From Flavobacteriaceae bacterium Ga0077528 (GTDB lineage Bacteria; Bacteroidota; Bacteroidia; Flavobacteriales; Flavobacteriaceae), in assembly GCA_001464475.1 (NCBI GenBank), contig LNDX01000010.1, positions 1 to 64,000 of the forward strand: a DNA stretch of 64,000 nt. The letters are read 5' to 3'. This document shows positions 53,996 to 62,481 of this stretch, in pieces. How positions within the stretch are numbered: position 1 is the first letter of the stretch; every line of letters begins with the position of its first letter. The position numbers were made by a program, and so were the translations under genes. The notes beneath the pieces are model-generated. The model did no database searches. It saw nothing but the letters and a program-made list of their open reading frames with translations, and had not been told where the DNA came from.

Positions 53996-54026
53996 CAAAA
54001 AAACCAGTCGCAAAACTGGTTTTTTA
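53996..54026 (-). terminator. Terminator of the YegP-like gene
   Basis: AACCAGT (54002-54008) and ACTGGTT (54015-54021) plus flanking A/T pairs form a stem; the A-run on the left provides the minus-strand U-tract. Confidence 0.8.
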
Positions 54027-54042
54027 TTTATTTTCAAATTGA

Positions 54043-54375
54043 TTATTCCGATTGATCATCAACAGTTGCGTCTGGTGCATTTTTCTTTACTGATTCAATT
54101 CCGTTTTCTCTTGAAGCTACACTTTCATACATTTCACTGTTTCCAATGATTTGACCATTACCAGCTTTCAAGTTGAAATAAGGTTGTCCGCTTTTAGCTT
54201 CCAATCTATCAAAACGACCATCGTCTTGCGAATTTTTTCTAACTGATTCTATACCATTTAAGCAAGCTGCTTTAGTTGTATAACCTTCACTTGCAAGAAT
54301 AGTTTGCCCATTTCCTGCTTTTAAATTGAATTGAAACTCACCATTTTTTCTTGTTGTGATTACAAATTTTCCCAT
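54043..54375 (-). CDS. YegP/DUF1508 family protein
   Basis: 110 aa made of two DUF1508 repeats (about 4-50 and 55-100), each with FNLKAGNGQ-I followed by a NGIESV-KN helix. Small beta-beta-alpha fold; role unknown. An acidic tail follows. Its own terminator lies downstream; it is probably monocistronic. Confidence 0.85.
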   Translation of the reverse strand: MGKFVITTRKNGEFQFNLKAGNGQTILASEGYTTKAACLNGIESVRKNSQDDGRFDRLEAKSGQPYFNLKAGNGQIIGNSEMYESVASRENGIESVKKNAPDATVDDQSE

Positions 54376-54462
54376 GATTTATGTTTTAGTTTTTTTATTT
54401 AAAATTTTAATAAAATTAAAAGTTTTTTTTAAAATAAACAAATAATATCTGTCCTATTTTTA

Positions 54463-54522
54463 CTACTTCACTACTTTAATCGACTGTCTTCCAGTATTAG
54501 TGTGCAAATTGATGAAGTAGAT
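54463..54522 (-). pseudogene. Orphan fragment of a T9SS C-terminal sorting domain
   Basis: On the minus strand this 60-bp stretch reads IYFINLHTNTGRQSIKVVK and stop, with no open frame before it. It is nearly identical (about 58 of 60 bases) to the last 20 codons of the secreted protein at 57491-58750. The two copies are about 3 kb apart and enclose the accessory genes between them. Confidence 0.75.
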
Positions 54523-54611
54523 TTTTTTTGATTGTAAAAAACAAACTCTGTAAAAAGTCCAACTGAAATAAATGATTTATCAAAATTTCCTATTTTAAAG
54601 TGTCATAAATA

Positions 54612-54796
54612 TCTCCTGACTTTGCTATTTTTTTGATATTTTTGATAAAGCATATAATATGTACATATGTGATTAAAGAGTCTAACACTAATTAAATTGA
54701 AATTCATTTGGAAAGTACAACAGATATGAAAAATGAAATTAGTAAAATTCAAAGTCAGGAGACATTTGCGCAGCGCAGTGTTAGAAAGAACTCTTT
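54612..54796. repeat. Two interleaved inverted repeats upstream of 54859
   Basis: TCTCCTGACTTTG (54612-54624) pairs with CAAAGTCAGGAGA (54750-54762), 13 bp perfect. AAAGAGTCTAACAC (54675-54688) pairs with GTGTTAGA (54778-54785) and CTCTTT (54791-54796). The order is A-B-A'-B', as in a pseudoknot. Could be ends of a lost mobile element or a structured leader. The in-frame segment 54733-54858 before the chosen ATG is likely not translated. Confidence 0.5.
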
Positions 54797-54858
54797 GTGT
54801 AGCTTGGTATTATTACTTAAAGAAATATTATCCAATTCCTCAAATTAATTTTATACCA

Positions 54859-55494
54859 ATGGAAAAACTTTTTAAAATTACAATAATACTAACCTTTATG
54901 ACTTTTAAAGGATTTAGTCAGGAAAATTTAAACTTTGATTATGAACACATTTTTAAAAACTGGATTTATCTTGAAAAACCTTCAGATTTTGAAAAAAAAA
55001 GTAATAGTTTAGAAACAATTACGGTTAAAAATGATTCTATTTATAGAATTTTTATGACGAATATACAATTAAAATTATCTGATGTTAGTTCTAACTTGCC
55101 TGAAAAATATGTTGTCAAATGTTTAGAATTGAATGAAAAAAGTATCATATATACTGATGAAAACTTAACGGCAAATAATGTTGGTATTCATGGTTTTTCA
55201 TATACAAGTCAATGTGGTGGTAGAATGATTTTAGTTTTTGATTCAGAAACTGGAATGTCTTATCGTGTGTCTGGATTTATTGGAAATGATTTATTAAGTT
55301 TAATTACTAATTTAAAAGATTATAATTATAAAGAAGAAAATAAAGATTTAAAGAGTAAATCAATTATTAAGAAATATTTCATTAAAGATGTTGATTTATT
55401 GTGTATTTATAAAGGATTGACTTGTGAGGATTCAGATAATTATATTAAGTATCCATGTTTAAAATCTTGTTTGGGTTACATAATTACAGAATAG
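54859..55494 (+). CDS. Secreted hypothetical protein
   Basis: 211 aa from the ATG at 54859, which opens with a clear signal peptide (MEKLFKITIILTFMTFKGFSQ, about 20 residues before the cut). A longer in-frame start at 54733 would bury this signal behind a basic segment derived from the repeat region and is rejected. The C-terminal part has five cysteines (CEDSDN...CLKSC). No family recognised; very AT-rich. Confidence 0.65.
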   Translation: MEKLFKITIILTFMTFKGFSQENLNFDYEHIFKNWIYLEKPSDFEKKSNSLETITVKNDSIYRIFMTNIQLKLSDVSSNLPEKYVVKCLELNEKSIIYTDENLTANNVGIHGFSYTSQCGGRMILVFDSETGMSYRVSGFIGNDLLSLITNLKDYNYKEENKDLKSKSIIKKYFIKDVDLLCIYKGLTCEDSDNYIKYPCLKSCLGYIITE

Positions 55495-55549
55495 ATGAAC
55501 AGTAACCAGCTCCGCATTCTATGATAAAAAAAACTAAAAAACCTCAATT

Positions 55550-55756
55550 TTGAAAGAAATATTAATTCTCATTATTCCGATTTTAATTTCATGTGGTCCT
55601 TGTGTGTCAAGTAAGAATGATTGTAACGAAAACCAAAAGTTTAAAGAGATGTTTTTTTACCACATTGATTACATTAAGAATAACATACCCCGACCGCGCA
55701 GTTATGTTCCAAGGTCGATAGCGCGGAATTGCATTCCGTGCCCACATAGAAACTAA
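55550..55756 (+). pseudogene. Lipoprotein gene cut by the REP/RAYT element
   Basis: A TTG-initiated frame with a lipoprotein-like N-terminus (KEILILIIPILISCG, lipobox LISC) runs for about 45 residues. It then reads through GC-richer REP DNA (about residue 48 onward: PRPRSYVPRSIARN) to a stop. The ending is repeat sequence, so the gene is truncated, or the true start or end is elsewhere. Function unknown. Confidence 0.5.
55716..55745 (+). repeat. Left REP palindrome
   Basis: CGATAGCGCGGA...CCGTGCCCAC with an internal hairpin GGAAT-TGC-ATTCC. A degenerate further half-copy lies just upstream (CGACC at 55691-55695 with GGTCG at 55713-55717). Confidence 0.75.
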
Positions 55757-55779
55757 AACAGTGCCCACAAAGAAACTAA
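55738..55779 (+). repeat. Two direct copies of a GTGCCCACA repeat tail
   Basis: GTGCCCACATAGAAACTAA (55738-55756) and GTGCCCACAAAGAAACTAA (55761-55779) match at 18 of 19 bases; the first overlaps the left REP. Confidence 0.7.
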
Positions 55780-55780
55780 G

Positions 55781-55811
55781 AACTACAACAATTAAAGTTG
55801 TAGTTTTTTTA
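55781..55811 (+). terminator. Terminator ahead of the transposase gene
   Basis: AACTACAAC (55781-55789) and GTTGTAGTT (55797-55805) form a 9-bp stem followed by T7. It would shield the transposase from outside transcription. Confidence 0.8.
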
Positions 55812-55837
55812 TATATTTGTTATTCAACTTTACGCCA

Positions 55838-56392
55838 ATGTCAACAAAATACAAAGCCACAACTACAGAAGAATGCTATTTTATCACAATCACAACAGTT
55901 GGATGGATAGATGTTTTTACTAGATTAAATCAAAAATACGTTATAATAAATGCCTTAAAACATTGCCAAGAGCATAAAGGTTTAGAAATTTATGCTTATG
56001 TGTTAATGAGTAGTCATCTTCACATACTTTGCAAAGCAACTGAAGGTTTTATTCTGTCAGATGTAATAAGAGATTTTAAAAAGTTTACTTCTAAAAAAAT
56101 AATACAAACAATAATTGAAGAACCTGAAAGCAGAAGAGAATGGATGCTAGATTATTTTGAAAAAGCTTGCGAACATTTAAAAAGGAATCAGCAATACAAA
56201 GTTTGGCAAGATGGTTATCATGCAGAACATATTTACAGTAATTCATTTATCAAGCAAAAGGTTGATTATATTCATAACAATCCTGTTAAAGATAAAATTG
56301 TAGCTTATCCTGAGGATTTTTATTTTAGCTCAGCAAGAAATTATGCAGGATTAGATAATGATTTAAATGTTATTCTGTTGGATTTGTTTTGA
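55838..56392 (+). CDS. REP-associated tyrosine transposase (RAYT, Y1/HUH family)
   Basis: 184 aa from the ATG at 55838 (MSTKYKATTTEE). The HUH motif is H60-L-H62 in SSHLHIL. The catalytic tyrosine is Tyr144 in VDYIHNNPVK, the family's most conserved stretch. Single-domain transposases of this type cut and join single-stranded DNA at REP hairpins. Its own flanking REPs suggest it is active or recently so. No second ORF (TnpB) is present. Confidence 0.9.
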   Translation: MSTKYKATTTEECYFITITTVGWIDVFTRLNQKYVIINALKHCQEHKGLEIYAYVLMSSHLHILCKATEGFILSDVIRDFKKFTSKKIIQTIIEEPESRREWMLDYFEKACEHLKRNQQYKVWQDGYHAEHIYSNSFIKQKVDYIHNNPVKDKIVAYPEDFYFSSARNYAGLDNDLNVILLDLF

Positions 56393-56400
56393 TTTTGATT

Positions 56401-56430
56401 GTGGGCACGGATTGTAAATCCGCGCTATCG
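56401..56430 (-). repeat. Right REP palindrome
   Basis: GTGGGCACGGA...CCGCGCTATCG, inverted relative to the left copy. The internal hairpin is GGATT-GTA-AATCC. Compared with the left REP, one base pair is swapped (A-T to T-A), keeping the stem. Confidence 0.75.
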
Positions 56431-56435
56431 GGTTA

Positions 56436-56507
56436 TCTGTTGGCACATATCTTTTAAAAATTTCAGATGATAAAAATTACACTGTAAAAAAAATTATAAA
56501 AAGATAA
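56436..56507 (+). pseudogene. Orphan T9SS-type C-terminal tail to the right of the RAYT unit
   Basis: Reads SVGTYLLKISDDKNYTVKKI and a few more residues to TAA, the typical end of a type IX sorting domain, with no start. The RAYT unit lies directly upstream, so it may have split or replaced the 5' part of a secreted-protein gene. Confidence 0.6.
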
Positions 56508-56511
56508 ACTT

Positions 56512-57486
56512 ATGAAAATTAAATCATTATTTTTTTTGTTTTTTTGTCAAGTAATAACTTATGGACAAATAATTACTATTCCAGACACAAATTTTAAGAA
56601 TAAATTATTACAAGCCAGTGCAAGTAATAATATTGCTGGAGGAAATGTAATTGATACGAATGCTAATGGGCAAATTGAGGTCAGTGAGGCTCAATTAATA
56701 ACTTATTTGAATGTTATAATATCTAATATTTCTGATTTAACTGGTATAGAGTATTTTATTAATTTACAGCAACTGTTAATACAATATAATTCTATTAGTA
56801 CTATAAATATTTCTACGCTTACTAATTTAGTAGGATTAAGATGTGATTATAATAATTTAACAAGTATTGATTTAAATGGTTTGACAAGTTTACAAGGTCT
56901 TATTTGCAATAATAATCAAATATCAAATCTTTCTTTTAATAGTCTTAATAGTTTAAACAATGTTGTTTGTAATAATAATCAAATATCAACATTAGATTTT
57001 AGTCAAAATCCATTATTAAAAAAATTAATTTGTTCAAATAACAATCTAACCTCAATTAACCTAAAAAACGGCATCAATCATGATTTTAGTAATGTAAATT
57101 TTAACGACTGCTGGAAAACAGGCAATCCTAACTTAGCTACAATATGCGTTGATGCTAGTGAGTTAATAAATGTGCAAAATCATTTAAACAATTGTGGTTC
57201 GGTGCAAACTATAAATATTACTAGCAATTGTGGTTTGGGTAATGAGGAGTTTACAGCTAATAAAGTAGTTTTATATCCTAATCCAACGAGCTCCATAATA
57301 AATATTAATGGTAGTGAAACCATCAAAAGTATTGAGTTGTATGATAGTTTGAGTAGGGTTTTGGTTTCTAAAATAGTAGAAAGTAATGAAATATCGTTAG
57401 ACCTTTCTAATTATAGTAATGGTATTTATTTTGTAAAAATTAGTACAGAAAATAGTGATAGAATAGAAAAAGTAGTGAAGCAATAA
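56512..57486 (+). CDS. T9SS-sorted leucine-rich-repeat protein
   Basis: 324 aa. Signal peptide (about 1-19, ending ITYGQ). Leucine-rich repeats of the short Bacteroidota kind (about 75-185; LTSIDLNGLTSLQGL, CNNNQIS). A C-terminal type A sorting domain (about 248-324; VLYPNPTSSIININ ... NYSNGIYFVKIST). Expected to be exported and attached to the surface, perhaps for adhesion. It starts four bases after the orphan tail. Confidence 0.82.
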   Translation: MKIKSLFFLFFCQVITYGQIITIPDTNFKNKLLQASASNNIAGGNVIDTNANGQIEVSEAQLITYLNVIISNISDLTGIEYFINLQQLLIQYNSISTINISTLTNLVGLRCDYNNLTSIDLNGLTSLQGLICNNNQISNLSFNSLNSLNNVVCNNNQISTLDFSQNPLLKKLICSNNNLTSINLKNGINHDFSNVNFNDCWKTGNPNLATICVDASELINVQNHLNNCGSVQTINITSNCGLGNEEFTANKVVLYPNPTSSIININGSETIKSIELYDSLSRVLVSKIVESNEISLDLSNYSNGIYFVKISTENSDRIEKVVKQ

Positions 57487-57490
57487 TCTT

Positions 57491-58750
57491 TTACTTCACT
57501 ACTTTAACCGACTGTCTTCCAGTATTAGTGTGCAAATTGATGAAATAGATTCCTGCAGGATAAGGAAAATCAAAAGTGTACTTTTTGGTTATAGCGCCTT
57601 CAATTTCATCAAGTTTTAGTTGTTTTATAAGTTGTCCTGTATTGGAGTATAATCCTAACATTAAATGATCTACACCTTTAAAATCAATTTCTAAATTCAA
57701 TTTGTCTTTTATTGGGTTTGGTGCAACCCTAACGACTAATGGTATTCTAGCTTGCTCTTGAAATTGATTGACTGCTAAATTACTAGTCATTTTGTAAATT
57801 GTAGTTCCACAAGCATAAGCCAAATCATTATTTAAAATAAAAATTCGATTCAAGTTACTTCCAACCGTAGTGTTTGTCCAAGTATCGCCACCATTGATAG
57901 TTTCGTAAAAACCCGTGGCCTGACCACCCATCCAACCATGATTTTCATCTACAAAACCAACTGCTTGAACATCTACTTCTGGAGCAATTTTGGTAGTCCA
58001 AGTAGCTCCATTGTTGATAGATTTTATAAGTTTTCCATTATTTGGAGCAACTGAAGAAACAGCTCCAAAAATTACATTGGTATTGTTGTGTAAGGTTTGT
58101 AATTTCCAAACATATTCACCAGGAATAGTTCCGTTGTAAAGAATTGACCACGTTGTTCCGCCATCTGTAGTTTTTAAGATTACTGCTCCAGTAGCGTTAT
58201 TTCCGACAGCATAACCTGTATTTTCATCTAAAAATAATACTTCTACTAGTGTATTTGCGTGAGCACTCATATCAATATATTGCCAAGTAGCACCACTATC
58301 GGTAGATTTTATAATGTAAGCCGGAGAAAAATAAGCACCACAGCCATAAATTGTTGAAGTTCCAACACAATCCAACCCACAGATAGCAGCTGGATTTGGG
58401 GTTATAGTAACCAAATTCCATGTGGCTCCACCATCAAGAGTTTTGTAAAATTTACCATTCAAACTTCCTAAAAAACCAATATTGGCGTCAAGAAATTCGA
58501 TATTTCTAAAATAATGACTGCTACCAAGTATCGCATTATTGGTTTGTAGATTCCAATTTAAACCGCCATCGGTTGTTTTGTAAACTGCAGCATAAAATCC
58601 ATTAGCGGCCCAACCTAAATTTTCATTCAAAAAGAAAACATCATCAAATCGTTGTCCGTTGGTGTTCACAGCAGCATTTGGAAGTGGTGACCATGTTAAT
58701 TGCGCCGAAGCAAACGAAGAAATCAGCAATAAAAAGTAGAATTTTTTCAT
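57491..58750 (-). CDS. T9SS-sorted BNR/YCF48-repeat protein
   Basis: 419 aa from the ATG at 58750 (a TTG one codon upstream is not needed). Signal peptide (about 1-17). Six repeats of the form KTTDGGxxW (for example YKTTDGGLNW, YKTLDGGATW, IKSTDSGATW, LKTTDGGTTW, IKSINNGATW, YETINGGDTW) make a beta-propeller like YCF48/sialidase BNR repeats. The C-terminal sorting domain is about 345-419. Its last 20 codons are duplicated as an orphan at 54463. Function not known. Confidence 0.82.
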   Translation of the reverse strand: MKKFYFLLLISSFASAQLTWSPLPNAAVNTNGQRFDDVFFLNENLGWAANGFYAAVYKTTDGGLNWNLQTNNAILGSSHYFRNIEFLDANIGFLGSLNGKFYKTLDGGATWNLVTITPNPAAICGLDCVGTSTIYGCGAYFSPAYIIKSTDSGATWQYIDMSAHANTLVEVLFLDENTGYAVGNNATGAVILKTTDGGTTWSILYNGTIPGEYVWKLQTLHNNTNVIFGAVSSVAPNNGKLIKSINNGATWTTKIAPEVDVQAVGFVDENHGWMGGQATGFYETINGGDTWTNTTVGSNLNRIFILNNDLAYACGTTIYKMTSNLAVNQFQEQARIPLVVRVAPNPIKDKLNLEIDFKGVDHLMLGLYSNTGQLIKQLKLDEIEGAITKKYTFDFPYPAGIYFINLHTNTGRQSVKVVK

Positions 58751-58901
58751 CAATCAATATTTTGTATAAAATTATAAAATTAATTGGCTGTAGCTTAAAA
58801 TTGGTGAATTTTTTTAAGGATATTTTTAACACAAACCAAAACAATTATGTAACAAGTTTGTTTTACTTTAGTCCAATAAATTTTCACTAAAACTAAACTT
58901 T

Positions 58902-61310
58902 ATGAAATTACGATTTATTGCATTATTGTTTTTGGGAGTTATTAGCTTCACTTTTGCTCAAGAAAATCTTAGCTACCAAAAGCCTTCAGCAGAGATTTTA
59001 GCTCTTGCCGATTATGAAAGAGCACCATCTGTAAGTATGGATTCTAAAAAAGAATACATGCTTTTAAGTTACAGAAATACTTACAAAACGCTTGACGATT
59101 TAAATCAAGAAGAAATGCGTTTGGGTGGCTTACGTATTAATCCAGTAACTAATATTTCGAGTACGGTTACGTATATCAGCAATTTAAAAATAAGAAAAAT
59201 TGCTGCTAAATATGAAACTCAAGTATCAGGTCTTCCTCAAAATGCAAGACTAACTAATATTTCTTGGTCGCCAGACGAAAAGAAAATTGCATTTACGAAT
59301 ACTACGAATTCTGGAGTTGAACTTTGGATAATTGATGTGGCAACAGCTTCGGCAAAAAAAATAACCTCAGACAATTTGAATGCCAATTTAGGAAGTCCTT
59401 ATAGTTGGATGAATGACAATCAGACTTTATTAGTGAAAGTTTTGCCTAAAAATCGTCCGGCTTTAATCAATGAGAAAAAAGATTTACCAAAAGGACCAAC
59501 CGTTTCTGTAAGTGATGGTTCAAAATCTCAAAATAGAACATATCAAGATTTGTTAAAAAACAAAAATGACGAAGCTAATTTTGATGCTTTAGTAACTTCG
59601 GAATTGTATAAAGTGACGATTTCTGGAGCTTCAACTTTATTCAAACCAGCAGACATTTATGCTGGAGAAAGTTTTTCACCTGACGGAAATTATTTGATGC
59701 TTACTACAATTCAAAAACCTTATTCTTATATTGTTCCATTGAGTCGTTTTCCACAAAAATCTGTAGTTTATGATTTGAATGGAAAAGAAATCAAACAAGT
59801 AAATGAAGTTCCTTTAACGGAAATTATGCCAAAAGGTTTTTCTTCAGTAAGAAAAGGAAAAAGAAGTATGAGTTGGAGAGCAGACAAACCTGCAACTTTA
59901 GTTTATGTAGAAGCTCTTGATGAAGGTGATCAAGCTAAAAAAGTAGATTATAGAGATGAAGTTTTTCAATGGAATGCGCCTTTCAATTCGGCACCAACTT
60001 CTATGATGAAGACACAACAACGTTTTGGAGGAATCAGTTGGGGAAATGACACTTTTGCAATAGCTTATGACAGTTGGTATGATACAAGAAATGCTAAAAC
60101 TTATTTGTTAAATCCATCTAATCCAAATGAAACTCCAAAAGTAATTTCGGATAGAAACTCTCAAGACATCTATTCAGATCCAGGAAATTTTGAAACCAAA
60201 AAGAATGAATTTGGAAGATATGTAATTGCAACCGAAAATGGCAATGCCTATTTAATTGGTGACGGACACACTAAAGAAGGACAATTTCCTTTCATTGATG
60301 AATTGAATTTGAAAACATTAAAAACAAAACGTCTTTACACTTCAAAAATAATGGACAAAAAAGAAGATTTAATGTCTATTGAAGATTATAGAAAAGGAGA
60401 TGTTTTAGTGATGATTCAATCTAAAAATGATTATCCTAATTACTATTTTAGAAACATCAAATCTGGTAAACTAACACCAATTACAGCTTTTAAAAATCCA
60501 TTTGAAAGCATTAAAAATGTGTATAAAGAAGTAATTAAATACAAAAGAAAAGATGGCGTAGATTTGTCTGGAACATTATATTTACCAGCAGGTTACGACA
60601 GAAGTAAAAAAGAAAAATTACCTTTATTGATTTGGGCTTATCCAGCAGAATTTAAAGATAAAAACTCAGCTGGACAAAATGATAAAAATCCAAACGAATT
60701 TACATTTCCAAACTATGGTTCGTTTGTTTATTGGGTAACTAAAGGTTATGCTGTTTTAGATGATGCATCATTTCCAATTATCGGTGAAGGAACAACTGAG
60801 CCAAATGATACTTTCATTACACAACTAGTTGATGATGCTGAAGCTGCAATTAACGCTGTAGATAACTTAGGATATATCAATCGTAAAAAAGTTGCGGTTG
60901 GCGGACATTCATATGGTGCATTTATGACAGCTAATTTATTAACACATTCTAATTTATTTGCATGTGGAATTGCAAGAAGCGGAGCTTATAACAGAACTTT
61001 AACGCCTTTTGGATTTCAAAGTGAGCAACGTAATTACTGGGATGTTCCTACAATTTACAACGGAATGTCTCCTTTTATGAATGCAGATAAAATGAAAACA
61101 CCATTACTTTTAGTTCATGGTGAAGCTGATAACAATCCTGGAACATTTACACTTCAAACGGAACGCTATTTTCAAGCATTGAAAAACTTGGGAGCACCAA
61201 CTAGAATGGTAATTCTACCTAAAGAATCACACGGATATGCAGCTAAAGAAAATATTTTCCACTTACTTTGGGAACAAGATCAGTTTTTAGAGAAGTATTT
61301 GAAGAATTAG
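58902..61310 (+). CDS. S9 family peptidase (glutamyl endopeptidase-like)
   Basis: 802 aa. Signal peptide (about 1-19, ending FTFAQ). An N-terminal beta-propeller-like part, then an alpha/beta-hydrolase domain (about 560-802). The catalytic Ser670 is in GGHSYGAF; the aspartate region is VHGEADNNPG and the histidine is in ESHGY. The start (YQKPSAEILALADYERAP) resembles the S9D branch of plant chloroplast and bacterial glutamyl endopeptidases. Probably periplasmic and cuts oligopeptides. Confidence 0.85.
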   Translation: MKLRFIALLFLGVISFTFAQENLSYQKPSAEILALADYERAPSVSMDSKKEYMLLSYRNTYKTLDDLNQEEMRLGGLRINPVTNISSTVTYISNLKIRKIAAKYETQVSGLPQNARLTNISWSPDEKKIAFTNTTNSGVELWIIDVATASAKKITSDNLNANLGSPYSWMNDNQTLLVKVLPKNRPALINEKKDLPKGPTVSVSDGSKSQNRTYQDLLKNKNDEANFDALVTSELYKVTISGASTLFKPADIYAGESFSPDGNYLMLTTIQKPYSYIVPLSRFPQKSVVYDLNGKEIKQVNEVPLTEIMPKGFSSVRKGKRSMSWRADKPATLVYVEALDEGDQAKKVDYRDEVFQWNAPFNSAPTSMMKTQQRFGGISWGNDTFAIAYDSWYDTRNAKTYLLNPSNPNETPKVISDRNSQDIYSDPGNFETKKNEFGRYVIATENGNAYLIGDGHTKEGQFPFIDELNLKTLKTKRLYTSKIMDKKEDLMSIEDYRKGDVLVMIQSKNDYPNYYFRNIKSGKLTPITAFKNPFESIKNVYKEVIKYKRKDGVDLSGTLYLPAGYDRSKKEKLPLLIWAYPAEFKDKNSAGQNDKNPNEFTFPNYGSFVYWVTKGYAVLDDASFPIIGEGTTEPNDTFITQLVDDAEAAINAVDNLGYINRKKVAVGGHSYGAFMTANLLTHSNLFACGIARSGAYNRTLTPFGFQSEQRNYWDVPTIYNGMSPFMNADKMKTPLLLVHGEADNNPGTFTLQTERYFQALKNLGAPTRMVILPKESHGYAAKENIFHLLWEQDQFLEKYLKN

Positions 61311-61340
61311 TGAAGAGTGATTAGTAATAAGTGAATAGTA

Positions 61341-61378
61341 AATAGACCTTTGAAGAAATTTGAAGGTCTATTTTATTT
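61341..61378. terminator. Terminator between the peptidase and ABC genes
   Basis: AATAGACCTT (61341-61350) and AAGGTCTATT (61363-61372) form a 10-bp stem followed by a T-rich run; it overlaps the stop region of the convergent gene. Confidence 0.75.
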
Positions 61379-62288
61379 TTAGATAAGTTTGTGTTGTTTT
61401 GGGAATTTCTGAATTGTGTTCGAAAAATAGAATTTCGTTTTCCAATTTTGCTTCAATCAAGTAATGACTTCCTCTGAAATAAGAGTTTAAAACCTCAACT
61501 TTTATATCAGAATTTTCAACAACTTTAATTTGATGTGGGTAAATGTATTGTAATTTACCATCAATATTAATTTCATTCACATCACCAAAAAGTGAGGCAA
61601 TATATTTAGATTTTGGATTTTCAAAAATTGCTTTTGGAGTTCCACTTTCAATGATTTCTCCATTTTTCATTATCAGAACTTCATCAGCAAATGAAAGAAC
61701 ATCAGTGCTGTCGTGAGTCGCTGTTATACAAGTAATTTGTTTTCCCTTTAGATAAGCGAATAATTTTCTTCGCAAACTGTTTTTTCTAAAGTTATCGATA
61801 TGACTGAAAGGTTCGTCAAGTAATAAAATTTCTGGCTCTAAGGCTAAAACTCTTGCAATTGCAACTCTTTGCATCTGACCACCACTAAGATTTTTGGCTT
61901 TTATATCGAAAAAGTCTTCCATTTCTACAATTTCTAAAAGCTCCTTTACCCTATTCCATTTTTTTTCAGCATCAATATTTGACAAATACTTTCCAACGTT
62001 TTCTGCTACTGTAATATAAGGCATCAAATCGAAATCTTGTGCGAGATATTTCATGAAATCCATGCCTGGAATCAAATTGTATTTTGGTCCTAAAACTTCT
62101 ATATCATTCCAAAAAATATTTCCGTCGTTCAAGTCATGCAAACCATAAATTAATTTTAGAAGCGTACTTTTTCCACAACCACTCTCGCCAATTATAGAAA
62201 CGTTATGACCTTTATGGATTGAAAAAGCACTTTTTTTAATGGTAACTTCTTTCGAATAAGAAAAAATTATGTCTTGAACTCTAAGCAT
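61368..62288 (-). CDS. ABC transporter ATP-binding protein
   Basis: 306 aa from the ATG at 62288 (MLRVQDI); an in-frame start 10 codons upstream is less likely. Walker A GESGCGKST, the Q-loop region, signature LSGGQMQRVAIAR, Walker B EILLLDEPF and H-loop ATHDS. A C-terminal TOBE-like extension (about 235-306) as in importer ATPases of the spermidine/sulfate kind. No permease or binding-protein gene is adjacent, so the substrate is unknown. Confidence 0.85.
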   Translation of the reverse strand: MLRVQDIIFSYSKEVTIKKSAFSIHKGHNVSIIGESGCGKSTLLKLIYGLHDLNDGNIFWNDIEVLGPKYNLIPGMDFMKYLAQDFDLMPYITVAENVGKYLSNIDAEKKWNRVKELLEIVEMEDFFDIKAKNLSGGQMQRVAIARVLALEPEILLLDEPFSHIDNFRKNSLRRKLFAYLKGKQITCITATHDSTDVLSFADEVLIMKNGEIIESGTPKAIFENPKSKYIASLFGDVNEINIDGKLQYIYPHQIKVVENSDIKVEVLNSYFRGSHYLIEAKLENEILFFEHNSEIPKTTQTYLKIK

Positions 62289-62409
62289 TTTACAAAAATA
62301 ACAACTTATTTGATACATTTTATCAGTGATTTACGCCATTTACGATAAAGTTTTGATAATTAGCTAAATGAAAAAAAAATATTTTATTTAATGAGATAAT
62401 TTAGTGAAA

Positions 62410-62440
62410 TTTGTAGCCCCAATTCTTTTAATAACCTTTG
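62410..62440 (+). promoter_or_regulatory. Candidate promoter of the 62482 gene
   Basis: TTTG (62410-62413), a 19-nt spacer and AACCTTTG (62433-62440) match TTTG-N19-TAnnTTTG with one mismatch. It lies 41 nt before the start. Confidence 0.55.
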
Positions 62441-62481
62441 CAATTTTTGAATCGATATTTTTCAAAATAATTTGAATAACA

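Larger units (their letters stand above)
55716..56430. mobile_element. RAYT unit: REP-associated tyrosine transposase with flanking REPs
   Basis: About 715 bp bounded by 30-nt inverted REP sequences (27 of 30 identical) around a single transposase gene. It is GC-richer at its ends than the surrounding DNA. Confidence 0.75.

Noticed and set aside
53941..54042. Conserved regulatory RNA between fabH and the YegP gene
   Set aside because: Only a terminator stem is visible; the rest is plain AT-rich sequence.
54733..54858. Extended N-terminus of the 54859 gene
   Set aside because: It would put a basic, repeat-derived segment ahead of a good signal peptide; the ATG at 54859 is preferred.
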